DNA of 64,000 nt. Source: a bacterium (GTDB lineage: Bacteria; Patescibacteriota; Minisyncoccia; Phycocordibacterales; UBA918). The position numbers were made by a program, and so were the translations under genes. How positions within the stretch are numbered: position 1 is the stretch's first letter; every line of letters begins with the position of its first letter. The stretch is taken from positions 1 through 64,000 of the forward strand of contig PAMC01000018.1 in assembly GCA_002710785.1 (NCBI GenBank), read 5' to 3'. Below the pieces are notes generated by a model, which saw only the letters and a program-made list of their open reading frames with translations, was not told the DNA's origin and ran no database searches. This document shows, piece by piece, positions 42,587 through 51,333 of the stretch.

Positions 42587-43477
42587 ATGAAAAATCTCAT
42601 CATTGCAATTCTTGTTGTTATCTTACTCGTCGCCGGGTGGTACTTCTTTATTCGTCCGAGTACCACTGACGTCATTAATCAGGTTCCCGCAGGTGTAACA
42701 CCTACTGACCAGCCAGCCGACGTAACTGACGACACACCAACGCCAGTTGAACCCGATGGCGGCATTGGGGACGGCGCTGGCCCTGTCCCAGTTGTAACGA
42801 TTGGCCAGTCGGTAGGCGGCCGCGATATTAAGGCGTATCGATTTGGTAATGGCAGCGTAGACATTTTGGTAGTGGGAGGCATCCACGGCGCGTACGCGCC
42901 GAACACCAGCGAACTTGCGACCCGTCTCATTGCGCACGCAGAAGAGAACGCCAGCTTTGTGCCCGAGGGAGTGACCTTGCATGTGATTCCAAACCTCAAC
43001 CCTGACGGCCTCGCTACCGGTGCCAGCCCAGCTGGTCGCTTTAACGCTAACAACGTCGACCTAAACCGCAACTTTGATTGTGAGTGGCAAGCCGAGGGTG
43101 TCTGGCGCAGTCAGCCAGTATCTGGCGGTGACGCACCATTCTCTGAGCCTGAAGCTGCCGCCCTGCGCGACTACGTGGCAGAGATTACCCCAGCTGCAGC
43201 AGTGGTGTACTACGCAGCAGACGGTGGCGTCTACGCCTCAAGCTGTCGCAACGGTGTCTCAGCTGAGACCCTCGACCTCACCAACACCTACGCTGATGCT
43301 GCAGATTACACGGCGAACGAAGAATTTGATTTCTACGCCATTACCGGCGATGCTGTGAACTGGATGGCAAGCGAAGGTGTGCCAGCTATTAGCGTACTCC
43401 TCACCAACTACTCAGCAACTGAGTGGGAGCAAAACCGCGCTGGTTTGGCTGCGGTGATGGATGTATTTGCTGAGTAG
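42587..43477 (+). CDS. M14 carboxypeptidase-like protein lacking catalytic residues
   Basis: 296 aa with an N-terminal signal anchor (5-22) and an acidic linker. The domain is M14-like: GGIHGAYAPN (His100), VIPNLNPDGL and VDLNRNFDCEW. Compared with its tandem paralogue at 43483, the second zinc ligand Glu is Ala104, the third ligand His (in FWHSQ) is replaced in VYYAADG, and the catalytic Glu (in TIEMES) is replaced in SVLLTN. It can hardly hold zinc and is probably a binding or regulatory pseudoenzyme. 5 nt separate the two genes. Confidence 0.82.
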   Translation: MKNLIIAILVVILLVAGWYFFIRPSTTDVINQVPAGVTPTDQPADVTDDTPTPVEPDGGIGDGAGPVPVVTIGQSVGGRDIKAYRFGNGSVDILVVGGIHGAYAPNTSELATRLIAHAEENASFVPEGVTLHVIPNLNPDGLATGASPAGRFNANNVDLNRNFDCEWQAEGVWRSQPVSGGDAPFSEPEAAALRDYVAEITPAAAVVYYAADGGVYASSCRNGVSAETLDLTNTYADAADYTANEEFDFYAITGDAVNWMASEGVPAISVLLTNYSATEWEQNRAGLAAVMDVFAE

Positions 43478-43482
43478 ACACT

Positions 43483-44394
43483 ATGCAGGGTAACGTAAAG
43501 TTTTACGCGGTAATTGGGATCCTGCTCGTGGCGGTTGGTGCTACTAGTTTTGCCCTCTACCAAGCACTCACGCCAGCACCTCAAGTTGCTGAGCAACCAA
43601 CCACCGAGGTCGAACCAGAGCCAACTCCTACTGTTACGCAAGTAGAGATCGGCCGCTCTGTAGAAAACCGCCCGATCGAAGTCTACCGTTTTGGCACTGG
43701 CCCCACCAACCTCTTATTTGTTGGCGGCATACACGGTGGCTACGAGTGGAACAGCAGCCTCCTGGCCTGGGAAGTGATTGACTACCTAACGATCAATCCA
43801 AGTGAAGTGCCCGCCGGTCTGACGGTGCACGTGATACCAGCACTCAATCCTGATGGGCTGGCGCTGGTTACTGGTACCGGCGGACGATTTACCACAGCTG
43901 ATGTGCCGACCCCGAGCGAACGTGTGGCAACCGGTCGCTTTAACGCCAACAACGTCGATCTCAACCGCAACTTTGACTGCAACTGGGCACCTGAGAGCAC
44001 TTGGCGCGGCGCGACGGTGAGCGCTGGGAGCGCACCTTTCTCTGAGCCCGAGGCAGTGGCGCTGCGCGACTACGTCGCAACCACCAACCCGGCGGCTGTA
44101 GCGTTTTGGCACAGCCAGGCTGATAATGTTTATGGTTCTGCCTGTAATGGCGGTGTGCTGCCAGCCACTACCGCGCTCGGTACCGCCTACGCCGCTGCCG
44201 CCAACTATGGGTACGTGAACCTCTTCGATGCCTACCCGATTACCGGCGATGCCGAGGGTTGGCTTGCCAGCTTGAACATCCCGGCCATCACCATCGAAAT
44301 GGAGTCCTACATCGACACCGAGTGGGAACAAAACTGGGCGGGTGTCCAAAGCTGGTTTGATTATTTTGCTGACACGGCGCTTCAGGTCATTTAA
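43483..44394 (+). CDS. M14 family zinc carboxypeptidase, membrane anchored
   Basis: 303 aa. A signal anchor (8-27) and a Pro/Glu/Thr linker precede the catalytic domain. The first ligands are in GGIHGGYEWNSS (His84, Glu88), VDLNRNFDCNW holds the substrate carboxylate site, the third ligand is in FWHSQADN, and the catalytic Glu is in AITIEMESY. The likely role is trimming peptides, possibly peptidoglycan stems, outside the membrane. It is the active partner of the degenerate copy just upstream; their conserved ends (TEWEQNxAG) show a recent shared origin. Confidence 0.85.
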   Translation: MQGNVKFYAVIGILLVAVGATSFALYQALTPAPQVAEQPTTEVEPEPTPTVTQVEIGRSVENRPIEVYRFGTGPTNLLFVGGIHGGYEWNSSLLAWEVIDYLTINPSEVPAGLTVHVIPALNPDGLALVTGTGGRFTTADVPTPSERVATGRFNANNVDLNRNFDCNWAPESTWRGATVSAGSAPFSEPEAVALRDYVATTNPAAVAFWHSQADNVYGSACNGGVLPATTALGTAYAAAANYGYVNLFDAYPITGDAEGWLASLNIPAITIEMESYIDTEWEQNWAGVQSWFDYFADTALQVI

Positions 44395-44424
44395 GCTTTT
44401 GGGTAGACAACCTGTGCGTATCGG

Positions 44425-44455
44425 CACCCCGATCAGTCTGATCGGGGTGTATGAT
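44425..44455 (+). promoter_or_regulatory. Palindrome abutting the -10 box of the dehydrogenase gene
   Basis: CACCCCGATCAG-T-CTGATCGGGGTG (44425-44449) is immediately followed by TATGAT (44450-44455), 8 nt before the ATG at 44464. It can be the terminator of the M14 genes, an operator, or both. Confidence 0.6.
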
Positions 44456-44463
44456 TATTGGTG

Positions 44464-45474
44464 ATGCACCTACTATACCTACGACCCTACACCGGCGAAG
44501 CCGACATTGTTAGAGAATTATTACCAGCCGACATCACGCTAAGCGTGGCCACTGACGTTGAGGAGCTATCGTCCGAAGCACGGGCAGAGGTCACAGCCAT
44601 CTCAGTCTTTGTAGACTTTGAGATCACGGCTGAAATATTAGAGCAGTTTCCCAACCTAACCTTTATTGCTACTCGCTCGGCTGGGTTTGACCATATTGAT
44701 ATTGCTGCAGCTACCGCTCGCAACATCGTTGTCTCACGTGTACCGCACTACGGCACGCGCACGGTGGCTGAGTTTGCGATTGCGCTTATGTTTGCCCTCT
44801 CGCGCAACGCCTTTCGCGCCTACACCGACATGCTTCAGCGCAGTGCGATCTCAGAACTCGAGTGCTACGAAGGCTTTGACCTAGCTGGCAAGACCTTAGG
44901 AGTGGTTGGCACCGGCGCCATCGGCCGGAACGTCTGTCAAATCGCTCGTGGCATTGGTATGGAGGTGATGGCGTACGACATTAACCCCGACCAGGAGTTT
45001 GCTACTGCTGCGGGCGTCACCTACGATACGCTCGAGGCCGTCCTGGCTAGCAGTGACATCGTAACGTTACACGTCCCAGCAATGCCGCAGACACACCACC
45101 TCATTAATGCTGAGCGATTGAGTCAGATGAAACCCGGTGCGTACTTGGTTAATACTGCGCGTGGTGAGGTGGTCGACACTCAAGCGTTACTCTCAGCCCT
45201 GGAGTCTGATCACCTAGCTGGCGCCGGACTCGATGTCTTGGAGGGTGAGCATGCGCTACGCGAGGAGGTCGACCTACTGCGTAGCGGGCAGACCGACCCC
45301 GAGCTGTGGCAGACGCTCGTTGCCGACCACTCACTGATTGATATGCCAAACGTAATCGTGACCCCACACATTGCGTTTAATACTAAAGAGGCCAAACGCG
45401 AGATCACCGAAATTACCATCGACAATGTTAAAGCCTTTATCGCTGGTTCACCGCAGCGAGTTGTTGAAGCGTAG
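44464..45474 (+). CDS. D-2-hydroxyacid dehydrogenase (D-lactate dehydrogenase-like)
   Basis: About 336 aa from ATG at 44464; GTG and TTG of the same frame lie just before. NAD-binding GTGAIGRNVCQIARGIG, catalytic Arg in VNTARGEVVDT, Glu in AGLDVLEGE and His in VTPHIAFNTKEA. The closest look is D-lactate dehydrogenase, which would reoxidise NADH with pyruvate. It is followed after 3 nt by enolase and then a pyruvate-kinase-like gene, which supports a fermentative lower-glycolysis operon. Confidence 0.9.
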   Translation: MHLLYLRPYTGEADIVRELLPADITLSVATDVEELSSEARAEVTAISVFVDFEITAEILEQFPNLTFIATRSAGFDHIDIAAATARNIVVSRVPHYGTRTVAEFAIALMFALSRNAFRAYTDMLQRSAISELECYEGFDLAGKTLGVVGTGAIGRNVCQIARGIGMEVMAYDINPDQEFATAAGVTYDTLEAVLASSDIVTLHVPAMPQTHHLINAERLSQMKPGAYLVNTARGEVVDTQALLSALESDHLAGAGLDVLEGEHALREEVDLLRSGQTDPELWQTLVADHSLIDMPNVIVTPHIAFNTKEAKREITEITIDNVKAFIAGSPQRVVEA

Positions 45475-45477
45475 TGT

Positions 45478-46707
45478 ATGTTCAATTTTTTTCGTACCCA
45501 GCCCGTATCGCCAACCGCCATCACAGACATTACTGCGCGCGTGGTGCAAGATTCTAGGCGCAAACCAACTGTATCGGTAACCGTACACGTAGGCGCACAC
45601 TCCGGCACGTTTAGTGTGCCAAGCGGTGCTAGTACCGGCGAGCGCGAGGTGGTGGCGCTGCCAGCTAAAGAGGCGGTCCGCGCCATTAAGCGAATTATCG
45701 CCCCCGCACTCATTGGCTGCTCTGTGCTCGATCAGGCCGCAATCGACGACCAGCTGCACGAGCTTGATGGTACCGCTAACTTTGCATCGCTTGGCGGTAA
45801 CGCAGCTTTGGGGGTTAGTGTAGCCGCTACTAAAGCAGCCGCGTCTGTTAAAGAGTTAGAAACCTGGGAGTACATTGAGACGCTCTTTGCTACCCCAGCC
45901 CAAGCCAAAGCTCCGCGCTTGTTTGTAAACCTTATTAACGGCGGCGCACATGCCGACCGGGGGAGCCAGATTCAAGAGCATCAAGTCATCCCCGAAACCG
46001 ACAACGTTCACGAAGCTTTTCGGGTGGCCAGCGCAGTGCAGCGTACGTTGCGAGATGTGTTGCACGAAGAATTTAGCGATGCTGACATTGGCATTGGTGA
46101 CGAGGGTGGGTTTATGGTGCCTACCCAGACACTCGAAGCGCCGTTTCGGTACCTCGCCCGAGCCGCAGCAGAAACCGAGGCAGGATGCGCGGTTTCCCTT
46201 GGCTCTGATGTCGCGGCGTGTTCGTTTTGGCAAGGAGCACACTACGAGCTAGCTGGTCAGTCGCTCGATAGCGCCGGGCTCACTACGCGCTTAAATGCGC
46301 TGCTGGCACAATTTCCGACCCTGACATACGTCGAGGATCCAGCTGGTGAGCACGACACCGAAGGTTTTTCTCGCTTCTTGGCAGACAATCCAGCTTGCAC
46401 GGTGATTGGCGACGATTTAACTACTACCAATCCTAAGATTTTAGAGCAAGCAATTGCTGCTCGGGCGATTTCAGGGATTATTATTAAACCAAACCAAATT
46501 GGCACGGTCAGTGACACGCTGGCAACCATGCGCCTGGCGTACCAGCACGATGTCCGGTGTGTGGTCTCGCATCGTAGCGGAGAGACCATGGACGATTTTA
46601 TTGCCGATCTCGCGTACGGAACAAAGTGTTTTGGACTAAAAGCGGGTGCGCCTACAGCGAAAGAGCGTCTCGCAAAATACCAGCGGTTACTCACTATTGC
46701 TCAGTAG
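45478..46707 (+). CDS. eno: Enolase
   Basis: Converts 2-phosphoglycerate to phosphoenolpyruvate. 409 aa with SGASTGERE, NLINGGAHAD, GIGDEGGFMVP (catalytic acid loop), EDPAGEHD, VIGDDLTTTN, KPNQIGTVSD and SHRSGETMDDF. The metal and catalytic Lys positions are kept. Compared with E. coli (432 aa) some loops are shorter. Second gene of the operon; the next start is 2 nt after the stop. Confidence 0.96.
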   Translation: MFNFFRTQPVSPTAITDITARVVQDSRRKPTVSVTVHVGAHSGTFSVPSGASTGEREVVALPAKEAVRAIKRIIAPALIGCSVLDQAAIDDQLHELDGTANFASLGGNAALGVSVAATKAAASVKELETWEYIETLFATPAQAKAPRLFVNLINGGAHADRGSQIQEHQVIPETDNVHEAFRVASAVQRTLRDVLHEEFSDADIGIGDEGGFMVPTQTLEAPFRYLARAAAETEAGCAVSLGSDVAACSFWQGAHYELAGQSLDSAGLTTRLNALLAQFPTLTYVEDPAGEHDTEGFSRFLADNPACTVIGDDLTTTNPKILEQAIAARAISGIIIKPNQIGTVSDTLATMRLAYQHDVRCVVSHRSGETMDDFIADLAYGTKCFGLKAGAPTAKERLAKYQRLLTIAQ

Positions 46708-46709
46708 GT

Positions 46710-47516
46710 ATGAGTACGTACGAGCCAATCCAAATTGCCGCTACGCTTGGTCCGTCCTCGAGTGACGAGGCGACGCTCGAAGCGATGCTTCGGGCTGGGG
46801 TACAGGTGGCTCGGCTCAACTTCTCGTGGGGGACACATGAAGACCACCAGCGGTTTGTGCACCAAGTTCGTTTGGCGGCCGGCCGACTCGGGAGGCGCAT
46901 TATCATCATGCAAGACCTCTCTGGTCCGCGAGTACAGGAAGGAGTGTGCCACACCTTTGACCCAGAAGCTGATGTTGTAACCGACAAAGATCTGGCAGAT
47001 ATTGATGCGCTCGTCGATTTAGAAATTAACTACGTAGCGCAGTCTTTTGCGCGCGACGCGGCTGATATCGAAGCTGTGCGTAGTGCACTGGCGGCGCAGG
47101 GGAGCGCGGCTAAAGTCATCGCCAAAGTTGAGCGACTCGAGGCACTTGAGAATCTCGATGAGATACTGACCGCAGCCGACGGAGTACTGGTTGGCTGTGG
47201 CGACCTAAGCTGCGTTGTCCCGACTGAGCGCCTACCTTTTGTTATTAAAGACATCGTCCGGCGCGCCAGACACGCACACGTACCGTGTATGGTGCTTGCC
47301 CGCTCAGAAGCCTCGGTTGTTCCAGATACACCCGTGTTATTTTCGGACGCTATTGCCGCAGCCCAATTGGTACTCGATGGGGCTAGTGCACTGTTGCTCT
47401 CACACGAAACAGCTACTGGCGACCGCCCAGTAGACTCGATCGCGAATTTGCGCAGCGTAGTAGACACCGCGCTTAAACACGCTAGTAAGGGCTCAATTGC
47501 GCGCTTTACGGTATAG
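46710..47516 (+). CDS. Minimal pyruvate-kinase-like protein
   Basis: About 268 aa, against about 470 for usual pyruvate kinases. The A-domain barrel is recognisable: AATLGPSSS, VARLNFSWGTHEDH, MQDLSGPRVQ, DKDLADIDALVDLEINYVAQSF, VIAKVERLEALENLDEIL and LLSHETATGDRPV. The whole B domain between DLSGP and KDLADID is reduced to about 20 residues and the C-terminal domain is gone. The usual VARGDLG is VGCGDLS and NFSHG is NFSWG. Position after enolase supports the step PEP to pyruvate, but activity is uncertain. Confidence 0.8.
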   Translation: MSTYEPIQIAATLGPSSSDEATLEAMLRAGVQVARLNFSWGTHEDHQRFVHQVRLAAGRLGRRIIIMQDLSGPRVQEGVCHTFDPEADVVTDKDLADIDALVDLEINYVAQSFARDAADIEAVRSALAAQGSAAKVIAKVERLEALENLDEILTAADGVLVGCGDLSCVVPTERLPFVIKDIVRRARHAHVPCMVLARSEASVVPDTPVLFSDAIAAAQLVLDGASALLLSHETATGDRPVDSIANLRSVVDTALKHASKGSIARFTV

Positions 47517-47527
47517 TTGTGGCGATT

Positions 47528-48757
47528 ATGCGATACGGACTCATCACCCTCTGGATACTGCTCGGCGTAGCCGCTGTCGGCTGGCAGTTTATCGCTACCC
47601 CCGCGCACGCCCAGACGGCCGATGAAGCGGCTGTGGTGTACATGTTTGGTCGCGACGACTGTGGTTTTTGTAAAAAGCAATTTGTTTGGCTCGAAACCGA
47701 GGGTATAACGTACCAGTACCTCAATATCGCTGAAGATGCTGAGGCACGCGTGCTCTATGACGCAATAACCGAAAAGCACGCCGCTCCAAAAGTGACACCG
47801 GTGACGGTCGTTGGCGAGCGGGTAATCGTTGGCTTTAACGGACCAGAGACTACGGGCGCCAGCATCAAAGCGGCCATCAGTGCAGCCGCCACCAGCGGCA
47901 TCGTGACACTCGAAGACCACATTGCACGCGCACCACAGCAAGAGATAATTGTCGGTGGCGGCTGCACCGGCGTCGCTTGTGATGCTGGCGCCAGCCAGCA
48001 GTACGTCTTTGATTTGCCGCTACTGGGACTAGTTGATTTGCAGACTTTTTCGCTCACTACGCTCTCAGTGGTGCTCGGCGTCATTGACGGCTTCAACCCG
48101 TGCGCGATGTGGGTGCTCGTCACTTTTTTGGTCCTCCTCTCACAAGCTGGCAGCCGACAACGGATGATTTTCTTGGCTGGTCTCTTTATTCTCGCTCAGG
48201 GCATTATGTACAACCTGATTCTCAACGTCTGGTACCAGACCTGGGACTTCATTGCGCTCGATGAGTACGTAACGCCACTGGTTGGCGCGGTCGCGCTCGG
48301 TGGCGGCCTCTTCTTCCTCTACCGCTGGTGGAAGAATCGTAACAGTGCGCTTGTGTGTGACATTAGCGACATCGAGTCGCAGGCTAAGACCACCACTCGC
48401 TTCCAGGAGATTGCCAGCAAGCCGATCACTATCGCGTCTGTATTCGCCATTCTGGTGATTGCTTTTTCGGTAAATATTATTGAGTTCGCCTGTTCGATTG
48501 GTATTCCGCAGGCGTACACGAAAATTCTCGAGCTCAACCTCCTCAGCTTTGTTGAGCGGCAGTGGTACATCTTTATTTTCACGCTCGGCTACATGCTCGA
48601 CGACGTGGTGGTCTTCGCTTTGGCGATTTGGGGCTTTGGTAAGTTGCAGGCGCACGGACAAAAGTACGCCCAGCTGTCGCTCCTGATTGGTGGCGCACTT
48701 ATGCTTGCGCTTGGAGTATTGCTCATGCTTGCGCCTGAGCTTCTCGTGCTGGCGTAG
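47528..48757 (+). CDS. Glutaredoxin domain fused to DsbD/CcdA-like membrane protein
   Basis: About 409 aa. A signal peptide ends near AHAQT; an exported glutaredoxin-like domain has FGRDDCGFCKKQF and TPVTVVG. From about residue 175 come eight or so transmembrane helices with GFNPCAMWVLVTFLVLL and, in the symmetrical half, NIIEFACSIGIPQ, the cysteine pair of DsbD/CcdA electron carriers. It should move reducing power from the cytosol to envelope thiols, with its own exported partner attached. A DsbA-like gene lies 2.6 kb away. Confidence 0.85.
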   Translation: MRYGLITLWILLGVAAVGWQFIATPAHAQTADEAAVVYMFGRDDCGFCKKQFVWLETEGITYQYLNIAEDAEARVLYDAITEKHAAPKVTPVTVVGERVIVGFNGPETTGASIKAAISAAATSGIVTLEDHIARAPQQEIIVGGGCTGVACDAGASQQYVFDLPLLGLVDLQTFSLTTLSVVLGVIDGFNPCAMWVLVTFLVLLSQAGSRQRMIFLAGLFILAQGIMYNLILNVWYQTWDFIALDEYVTPLVGAVALGGGLFFLYRWWKNRNSALVCDISDIESQAKTTTRFQEIASKPITIASVFAILVIAFSVNIIEFACSIGIPQAYTKILELNLLSFVERQWYIFIFTLGYMLDDVVVFALAIWGFGKLQAHGQKYAQLSLLIGGALMLALGVLLMLAPELLVLA

Positions 48758-48766
48758 TTGCTGTAA

Positions 48767-49144
48767 CTACGCAGTAGCGAAAATAATTTCGCGAACTTTT
48801 TTGGCGAGCTCTTCGAGGCTCGACTCACCTTTAATAATGTACTCGGTGATACCACTCTCGTACGCGCCGCCGATATTTTTTACATCGTCCATTGCGCTCA
48901 TAATTACTACCTTAGCGTTCATGCCCCAGCGGTCCTCGCGCAGTTTCTTGAGCATCTCGTGACCATCCATAATTGGCATCATGAGGTCAAGGAGAATAAC
49001 GTCGGGGTGTTCAGAGAGAGAAAACTGCAGACCCTGCTGTCCATCCTCGGCCTCGATTACGTGGTAGCCAACATTACGTAGGTAGTCGGCCATCGCTTCG
49101 CGAATATCTTGTTCGTCTTCTACAATTAGGACTTTCTTCTTCAT
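48767..49144 (-). CDS. Single-domain response regulator
   Basis: About 125 aa from MKKKVLIVEDEQD. Acidic pocket VEDEQD, phospho-acceptor Asp in VILLDLMMP, Ser in IMSAMDD and Lys in YIIKGES: a complete receiver with no output domain. It is divergent from a histidine kinase (69 bp between starts), its likely partner. It may signal by protein-protein contact like CheY/Spo0F. Confidence 0.92.
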   Translation of the reverse strand: MKKKVLIVEDEQDIREAMADYLRNVGYHVIEAEDGQQGLQFSLSEHPDVILLDLMMPIMDGHEMLKKLREDRWGMNAKVVIMSAMDDVKNIGGAYESGITEYIIKGESSLEELAKKVREIIFATA

Positions 49145-49212
49145 ACCGAGATAGTAGCACAGATTTGTGTGCAAATGAGGATGCCGCTGTTGCTGGCTGT
49201 TATCATGGTGCT

Positions 49213-50502
49213 ATGCAGCTCTCGTTTTCGCAGCGCATCGTCTCCGGTCTACGCACATTGTGGCTAGTAGTTTTTACGCCAGTGCTCGTCGCGTTAGTGG
49301 CGTACGTCTTACTCTCAGTGCTGACGATTCCCGGGTGGATGATTTTAATTCCACTCTTTCTACTTAGTACCATCTACGTGTATCGCCGCAGCCGCAGCCG
49401 TCGTAATCAAGCTGTCTCCTACACGCCGCAAACCACAGAGCTAGCCTTTGCAAAAGCGCAACTCCAGCACCTCTTTGAGCACAGTCCGGTGCCATACCTG
49501 CGTATCGACCAGGCAGGCAACGTGCTGATGGCTAACTTAGCGGCCGTGCGACTCTTTGGTGCGACGACTGAAACCGTTACTACCATTCGGCTCTTTGAGC
49601 GCATACAGACGGATCCAAACGCCGAACTTTCGGTGCTCCTTGGTAAATTAGAGTCTGGGGTCTCAATCGACGACCTCGAGTTTATTATCAGCACACTTGG
49701 TGGGGAAGAGCGATGGGTACGCATGTCTATCTACGTTGCCGGTATCAATGCGCCCGAGCGACTAGTAACGCTAGTCGACATTACGCAGCAGAAGCGCATC
49801 GACCAAGCCAAGTCGGAGTTTGTGGCGTTGGCAGCGCACCAACTCCGTACGCCGATCGCGGCGATTCGCTGGAACGTAGAGCTCTTGGAGAGCACCGACC
49901 TCTCGTCATTTGTCGAGAAGCAGCGCAGCTACCTCGGTAAAGTGGCGCGCAACGCCGCGCGTATGATGACGCTCATTAACGACTTCTTGAGTGTCTCGAA
50001 GCTCGAAACAGGCACCTTCGAAGCCGACCCAGAGACGGTTGATTTTACTGCCTACCTAGGCGAAATCATTGACGAGTTTGCTGCTCTCGTCAGCCAGAAG
50101 CAACTCGAGGTAACACTCCATCCACCCGCCATCCCAGCTACAGCGACAGCTGACATGCGGCTCTTACACATTGTCACCAGCAACTTAATTTCCAATGCCT
50201 GCAAGTACACGCCGGCACAGGGTCGCGTCACGGTTACGTACACTACCGACGGAACCACCATTACGTTTACTGTGAAGGATACCGGTATCGGCGTGCCGCA
50301 GAGTGAGCAGGGGCGGCTGTTTAGCAAATTCTTCCGCGCCACGAACGCACGCAAGCACCGCCAAGAGGGAACTGGCTTAGGTCTCTACATCGTAAAGCAA
50401 TCGGCAGAGATGATGGGTGGTACTATTGCGATGCAGTCGACCGAAGGGCAGGGCAGTACGTTTATCGTGACGTTTCCGATGCAGCCAGCCCCTCAGGCAT
50501 AA
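49213..50502 (+). CDS. PAS-containing sensor histidine kinase
   Basis: About 429 aa from ATG at 49213 with TATCAT 6 nt upstream. Two transmembrane helices with almost no outside loop (about 18-35, 38-58), then a PAS domain (HLFEHSPVPYLRIDQAG), HisKA with phospho-His in AAHQLRTPIAAIRWN, and HATPase with N box NLISNACKYT, G1 DTGIGVP and G2 GTGLGLYIVKQ. Without a periplasmic domain it probably senses the membrane or a cytoplasmic ligand through PAS. Confidence 0.94.
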   Translation: MQLSFSQRIVSGLRTLWLVVFTPVLVALVAYVLLSVLTIPGWMILIPLFLLSTIYVYRRSRSRRNQAVSYTPQTTELAFAKAQLQHLFEHSPVPYLRIDQAGNVLMANLAAVRLFGATTETVTTIRLFERIQTDPNAELSVLLGKLESGVSIDDLEFIISTLGGEERWVRMSIYVAGINAPERLVTLVDITQQKRIDQAKSEFVALAAHQLRTPIAAIRWNVELLESTDLSSFVEKQRSYLGKVARNAARMMTLINDFLSVSKLETGTFEADPETVDFTAYLGEIIDEFAALVSQKQLEVTLHPPAIPATATADMRLLHIVTSNLISNACKYTPAQGRVTVTYTTDGTTITFTVKDTGIGVPQSEQGRLFSKFFRATNARKHRQEGTGLGLYIVKQSAEMMGGTIAMQSTEGQGSTFIVTFPMQPAPQA

Positions 50503-51237
50503 CTACCACTCTGGTTTCTGTGCGTAGAGCGTAATCGTGCGTCGCTTACGTGCCCTACCTCGGCTCACGTGCTTGTGTGAGCGGTAGATTTTTTTGATGG
50601 TAAATTCGGGCTCAAGAAAGTCACGCAGGTCCGCCTCAAAGTAGACGTGCTCGGGCACGCCCATAACGGGGTGGATGTACGTGTTTGCTTCTTTAGCCGG
50701 CACTTCCTCAAGTAGACGTTTGGTGTGCAGGTCGCCGTCTGCTAGGTGCGTTTTCATAAATAGGTATCCGCCGGGCTTGAGCACTCGCAGCATCTCACTA
50801 CGAAGCTGATCGCGTTCTTTGGCGCTGAGAAAATGCGAGGTCATCATGTCAAGCACTATGTCGCATGAAGCATCGGGCAGATTGGGGAACGTACCGGCTA
50901 TACTTCGTGCCTCGTAGGTGAGCTTAAAGTCTTTTGAAGCGGTGCGGGCAATTTTAATGGCGGCACTCGAGACATCGTAGCCAACACCAGCAACGCCAAA
51001 CTGCTCAGCCAAGTAGATAAGGTTGCGCCCATTGCCACAGCCAAAATCAGCGACAAAGGCACCGGGGTGTAAGTGCTCCGTACCGTGTTCTCGGGCCAGC
51101 CAGCGACAGAATTTTTTCAGGTCCTCTGCTGCTTCGTCTGAGAGCTTTAGGTGTCCACCCTCAGTGTACTCATGGTCCCAAAAACTAGCGCCGTGCCGTT
51201 TGCGCTTAATTTTTCGTTTAAATGGACGCTTTGCCAT
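50503..51237 (-). CDS. Class I SAM-dependent methyltransferase with basic N-terminus
   Basis: 244 aa. A Lys/Arg-rich N-terminus (RPFKRKIKRKRHG) is followed by motif I VADFGCGNGRNLIYLAEQFG, GYDVSSAAIKIA and CDIVLDMMTSHFL. Another basic cluster (HVSRGRARKRR) lies near the end. The charge suggests RNA or another polyanion as substrate. Its stop directly abuts the kinase stop (convergent, no gap). Confidence 0.85.
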   Translation of the reverse strand: MAKRPFKRKIKRKRHGASFWDHEYTEGGHLKLSDEAAEDLKKFCRWLAREHGTEHLHPGAFVADFGCGNGRNLIYLAEQFGVAGVGYDVSSAAIKIARTASKDFKLTYEARSIAGTFPNLPDASCDIVLDMMTSHFLSAKERDQLRSEMLRVLKPGGYLFMKTHLADGDLHTKRLLEEVPAKEANTYIHPVMGVPEHVYFEADLRDFLEPEFTIKKIYRSHKHVSRGRARKRRTITLYAQKPEW

Positions 51238-51333
51238 GGGCGCATTAGATCACAGCTGCAGCGTTAAAACAACCACATTGGTTAGAGCAGGGTCTGCTAC
51301 AATGGTGGGCGTTACACACTGAAAATCTTTTCT

